A stretch of 64,000 nucleotides of DNA from Acidobacteriota bacterium (GTDB taxonomy: Bacteria; Acidobacteriota; Vicinamibacteria; Vicinamibacterales; SCN-69-37). The stretch is taken from contig CANIII010000012.1 in assembly GCA_947467605.1 (NCBI GenBank), forward strand, positions 52,812 through 116,811. The letters are read 5' to 3'. The notes under the pieces are model-generated. The model worked only from the letters and a program-made list of their open reading frames with translations, searched no databases and was not told where the DNA came from. The position numbers and the translations under genes were made by a program. Position 1 is the stretch's first letter, and each line of letters starts with the position of its first letter. This document shows positions 60,892 through 64,000 of the stretch, one piece after another.

Positions 60892-63800
60892 ATGTATTCA
60901 CGCGTCACGCGTACTATCCTCTTTCTCGTCATGGTGCTTTCGGCCATGCCCGCCTTCGCCCAGCAGACCGGGACGATCAGCGGCAAGGTGCTCGACCAGT
61001 CCGGCGCGTCTATGCCGGGCGTCACGGTCGAAGCACGTTCCACGGTGCTCCCCGGCCCCCGCGTCTCGGTGACGGCGGCCAACGGCACGTACCAGCTGGC
61101 GGCACTCCCGCCCGGCGACTACACGGTCACGTTCACGCTCTCCGGCATGCAGACGATCACGCGCAAAGCGGACGTCCTGCTCGGTCAGGATGTGGCGGTC
61201 AACGCCTCGATGTCGGTCTCGGCGGTGAACGAATCGGTCACGGTCACGGCACAGGCGGGCTACATCGAGAAGTCGTCGGCGGCGATCAACAGCACGCTGT
61301 CGTCCGACATCTTCAAGGACCTCCCGGTCGGTACCGAATACCGCGATTTGGTGAAGCTCATCCCCGGCGTGATGTACACGCAGGACGCGGTGCGCGGCCC
61401 GAGCGCGGGTGGCAGCGGCCAGGACAACGTCTACAACTTCGACGGCGTCAACGTGACGCTGCCGCTGTTCGGCACGCTGGCCTCTGAGCCGGCGGCCCAC
61501 GACATCGCCCAGATCTCCGTCGTCAAGGGCGGCGCGCGCGCGATCGACTTCAACCGCGCCGGTGGTTTCTCGATGGATTCGGTCAGCAAGTCGGGCACGA
61601 GCAAGTTCTCGGGTGAAGTCAGCGAGCGCTTCCAGGGTCCGAGCATGCGCGCGAAACTCATCACGTGCATCGGCGCGACCACGCCGGCCACCAACTGCAA
61701 CAACCAGACGAAGATGTACTCGGACGTGAACTTCGGCGGTCCGGCGGCCAAGGACAAGGTCTTCTTCTACGGTTCGTACTACCAGCCGCACTTCTCGCGT
61801 GTGAACGTGTCGAACGTCTACGGCGCGTTGCCGGATTACGCGAGCAACCGCTACGAAGGCTTCGGCAAGCTGACGCTGACGCCCTGGAGCGGCATGCTGC
61901 TCAACCTGAGCTACCGTGGTTCGAAGCGTGTGGACAAGAGCAACCTGTTCGGCACGACCGCCGCGGTCTCGACCGGCTCGGGTAACGAGACCTCGCAGAA
62001 GATCCTCACGGGCGATGGTTCGTGGATCATCAACCAGAACAGCTTCGTGTCCTTCAAGATGACGCACTTTGGCAACCCGAACCAGAGCCGCCCCGACAAC
62101 ACGTCGCCGGCCGTGGTGAGCACCGCCATCGGCACGCAGCTGAACATCGCGAGCCTCGACACGCAGGGCTTCCTGAACGTGCCGGTCGCCAACAGCACGG
62201 CGGCCAATGCGGCCGCGATCAACGCGTTCCGCCAGATCTACATCAGCCGCTACGGCTACGACCTCAACGGCGTCAAGACGGGCGGCGGCTCGGTGGGCTA
62301 CAACTCGCTGTTCGACAACGACGACTTCTTCCGTGACTCGGCGCAGATCGGCTACAACCTCACGGTGAACGCCGGCAGCATGCGTCACGACTTCCACATC
62401 GGCTACCAGCGCTACACCGACTCGGAAGACCTCACGCGCAACTCGAACGGGTGGGGCGGCATCACGGTCGTCGGCGGCTCGAATGCGGTCACGTGTGCGG
62501 CCGGCGCCAGCACGGGCGGTTGCTTCAACGGCTCGCCGATCTACTTCCAGGCGGCGTTCCAGCAGCAGACCACGGGCGTCATCCCGAAGATTCACTCGGA
62601 GTACAAGTCGCAGAGCTTCGAGTTCAACGACGCGATCTCCTACAAGAACCTCGCGCTGAACATCGGCGTGCTCGACAGCAACGACACGCTCTACGGCCAG
62701 GGCTTGAACGAAGCGCCGGGCGTGCTCTCGGGCTACATCAAGGCGCAGGGCAACCTCACGGAGCTCCGCCGCTACAAGATGTACGAGATTCCGTGGAAGA
62801 AGATGATCCAGCCGCGCATCAGCGCGACCTGGGCGTATGACGGCACGAACACGGTCTACGCCAGCTGGGCGCGTTACAACCCGGCCGCGAGCTCCCTGCC
62901 GCGCGCCGCGTCGTGGGACCGCAACCTCGCCACCACGATCAACGGCTACTTCGACCAGAACGGCGTGCTCTTCGGCAGCGACACGGTCGCGTCGTCGTCG
63001 GGCAAGCTGTTCGTGCCGGGCATGACGCCGCGCACGACGGACGAAACGCTGATCGGCACCGCGCGTCAGTTCGGCAACCTGTCGGCACGCGTCTACTGGC
63101 GCTACCGCGAGAGCACGCACTTCTGGGAAGACACGAACAACAACGCGCGCGTGGCGTTCCGGGAAACCGGCGCAACCGCGACGCCCGACAGCGTGCCGAA
63201 CGCGCTCTACATCGAAGATCTCACGGCCCGCATCAACCAGATCGGCAGCGGCTCGACCTACGTGATCGCGGACCTCGACGGTTCGTTCACGAAGTACAAG
63301 GAACTGACGACGGAAGCGGAATGGCACGGCAACGTGGCCGGCCACCAGCTGTTCGTACGCGGTTCGTACACGTGGAGCCACTACTTCGGTAACGTCGACC
63401 AGGACGGTAGCTCGACCGCCGCCTCCAACGACGGCAACATCTTCATCGGTTCGTCGAACATCGGCGACTCCGGCGGCCGTCAGTTGTGGGACTTCAAGCT
63501 CGGCGACCTGCACGGCGATCGCCGTAACATGGCGAAGGTGTACGGTTCGTACCAGCTGCCGTGGAACGCGAGCGCGGGTTTCTACGCGATCTACCAGTCG
63601 GGTCAGCCGTGGGAAGCCACCAACCGCCTCGTCTATGCGGCGGTCATCGGCACGTCCACGAGTGATACCAACCGCTACGCGGAGCCGGCCGGTTCGCGCC
63701 TCACGCCCAGCCACTACCAGCTGGACGCGAACTACACGCAGACGATCCGCATCAACCGCTACCGCATCACCCTGGTCGCCGAGGTGTTCAACGTCGCCAA

Positions 63801-63912
63801 CAAGCAGACGGGCTACAACTACACGCCCAGCCTGAACTCAACGTCGTTCGGCATCGCCCAGAGCTACTGGGAGCCGCGTCGTCTGATGCTGACGGGCAAG
63901 ATCGCGTTCTAA
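60892..63912 (+). CDS. TonB-dependent (Oar-like) outer membrane receptor
   Basis: A 1006-residue outer-membrane transporter. Signal peptide (to FAQQ, about 22), then a CarboxypepD_reg-like domain (TGTISGKVLDQSGASMPGVT, NGTYQLAALPPGDYTVTFTLSG) at about 27-110, a plug with EKSSAAINSTLSSDIFKDLP and DNVYNFDGVNVT, and a long beta-barrel rich in aromatic strands ending in WEPRRLMLTGKIAF. Oar-like receptors import bound substrates such as glycans or siderophores, or act in surface assembly. A strong promoter, Shine-Dalgarno and terminator surround it. The frame upstream to 60601 is not part of the gene. Confidence 0.95.
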   Translation: MYSRVTRTILFLVMVLSAMPAFAQQTGTISGKVLDQSGASMPGVTVEARSTVLPGPRVSVTAANGTYQLAALPPGDYTVTFTLSGMQTITRKADVLLGQDVAVNASMSVSAVNESVTVTAQAGYIEKSSAAINSTLSSDIFKDLPVGTEYRDLVKLIPGVMYTQDAVRGPSAGGSGQDNVYNFDGVNVTLPLFGTLASEPAAHDIAQISVVKGGARAIDFNRAGGFSMDSVSKSGTSKFSGEVSERFQGPSMRAKLITCIGATTPATNCNNQTKMYSDVNFGGPAAKDKVFFYGSYYQPHFSRVNVSNVYGALPDYASNRYEGFGKLTLTPWSGMLLNLSYRGSKRVDKSNLFGTTAAVSTGSGNETSQKILTGDGSWIINQNSFVSFKMTHFGNPNQSRPDNTSPAVVSTAIGTQLNIASLDTQGFLNVPVANSTAANAAAINAFRQIYISRYGYDLNGVKTGGGSVGYNSLFDNDDFFRDSAQIGYNLTVNAGSMRHDFHIGYQRYTDSEDLTRNSNGWGGITVVGGSNAVTCAAGASTGGCFNGSPIYFQAAFQQQTTGVIPKIHSEYKSQSFEFNDAISYKNLALNIGVLDSNDTLYGQGLNEAPGVLSGYIKAQGNLTELRRYKMYEIPWKKMIQPRISATWAYDGTNTVYASWARYNPAASSLPRAASWDRNLATTINGYFDQNGVLFGSDTVASSSGKLFVPGMTPRTTDETLIGTARQFGNLSARVYWRYRESTHFWEDTNNNARVAFRETGATATPDSVPNALYIEDLTARINQIGSGSTYVIADLDGSFTKYKELTTEAEWHGNVAGHQLFVRGSYTWSHYFGNVDQDGSSTAASNDGNIFIGSSNIGDSGGRQLWDFKLGDLHGDRRNMAKVYGSYQLPWNASAGFYAIYQSGQPWEATNRLVYAAVIGTSTSDTNRYAEPAGSRLTPSHYQLDANYTQTIRINRYRITLVAEVFNVANKQTGYNYTPSLNSTSFGIAQSYWEPRRLMLTGKIAF

Positions 63913-63933
63913 CCGCAACACCGATCGACACAT

Positions 63934-63969
63934 AAAAGGCCCGCCAGGGAAACCTGGCGGGCCTTTTTT
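63934..63969 (+). terminator. Rho-independent terminator of the TonB receptor gene
   Basis: A 15-bp perfect stem (63934-63948 with 63953-63967, loop GAAA), AAAAGGCCCGCCAGG on the left arm, ending in six T. It is one of the strongest hairpins in the window. Confidence 0.95.
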
Positions 63970-64000
63970 CTGTACGACCTCGGGAGTCGTTTCGCCTCGA

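Noticed and set aside
60898..63714. 938-residue open frame antisense to the TonB receptor
   Set aside because: Arg/Val-rich translation with no domain; it is the mirror of a strongly supported gene in GC-rich DNA.

Overview
This is high-GC DNA, densely packed with short intergenic gaps and many 1-4 base start/stop overlaps. The gene content points to an acidobacterium, most likely Vicinamibacteria-like. The pointers are an Oar-type TonB receptor with a carboxypeptidase-regulatory domain, three VWFA-related secreted proteins of the acidobacterial type, a remnant that looks like an acidobacterial MacB-like permease, fused E1 alpha/beta, a cytochrome b-c fusion, and palindromes with a CCTGAAGG core. 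The taxonomic call is inference from protein families; no rRNA or tRNA gene was seen.

Layout. 1-5.4 kb: end of murJ, a rhomboid protease, a cupin, a fused alpha/beta 2-oxoacid dehydrogenase E1 and a propeller-like protein. 5.4-11.4 kb: a tyrosine/homogentisate catabolic operon on the minus strand (unknown 308-aa protein, hppD, Rieske ferredoxin, hmgA, fahA) with a divergent LysR regulator. 11.4-17.1 kb: an acyl-CoA ligase and two tandem copies of a Rieske plus fused cytochrome b/dihaem cytochrome c module. 17.1-19 kb: typA. 19-28 kb is the accessory part: a nucleotidyltransferase pair, a VWFA-related protein, a permease remnant, a VapBC-type toxin-antitoxin pair, a class V aminotransferase, an AbrB/Doc pair, and a surface-protein cluster (DUF11-like, regulatory-like and DUF5979-like domains) with a frameshift and a truncation junction. 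28-32 kb: desaturase, EamA transporter and an F0-only ATP synthase operon. 32-39.6 kb: a coupled run of VWFA proteins, cobA-hemD fusion, M1 peptidase, membrane protein, nadE and a small secreted protein. 39.6-48.4 kb: propeller-gamma-glutamyltransferase fusion, divergent transketolase, small membrane and lipoprotein genes, and a cyclophilin. 48.4-55 kb: NAD-isocitrate dehydrogenase, PlsB-like acyltransferase, proline dehydrogenase, M20 peptidase, SDR and a CCA-transferase-like enzyme. 55-64 kb: a decapitated kinase, threonine dehydratase, barrel protein, dienelactone hydrolase, infA, DEAD-box helicase, a BRCT-MerR-TPR protein and a large TonB receptor closed by a strong terminator.

Two patterns cut across the window. 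First, at least fourteen genes have a TANNNT box ending 6-8 bases before the start codon, which implies leaderless transcripts; in several cases this decides the start codon. Second, four copies of a 22-bp palindrome (10-bp arms, 2-base loop, core CCTGAAGG or CCTAAAGG) are each followed by CTCC. Two of these form an inverted REPIN-like pair, and one lies inside the coding sequence of the CCA-transferase-like gene.

I saw no CRISPR array, insertion sequence with a transposase, or prophage. The strongest leads for something undescribed are the unknown protein of the tyrosine operon (which lacks a maleylacetoacetate isomerase), the BRCT-MerR-TPR fusion, the propeller-gamma-glutamyltransferase fusion, and the palindrome family.
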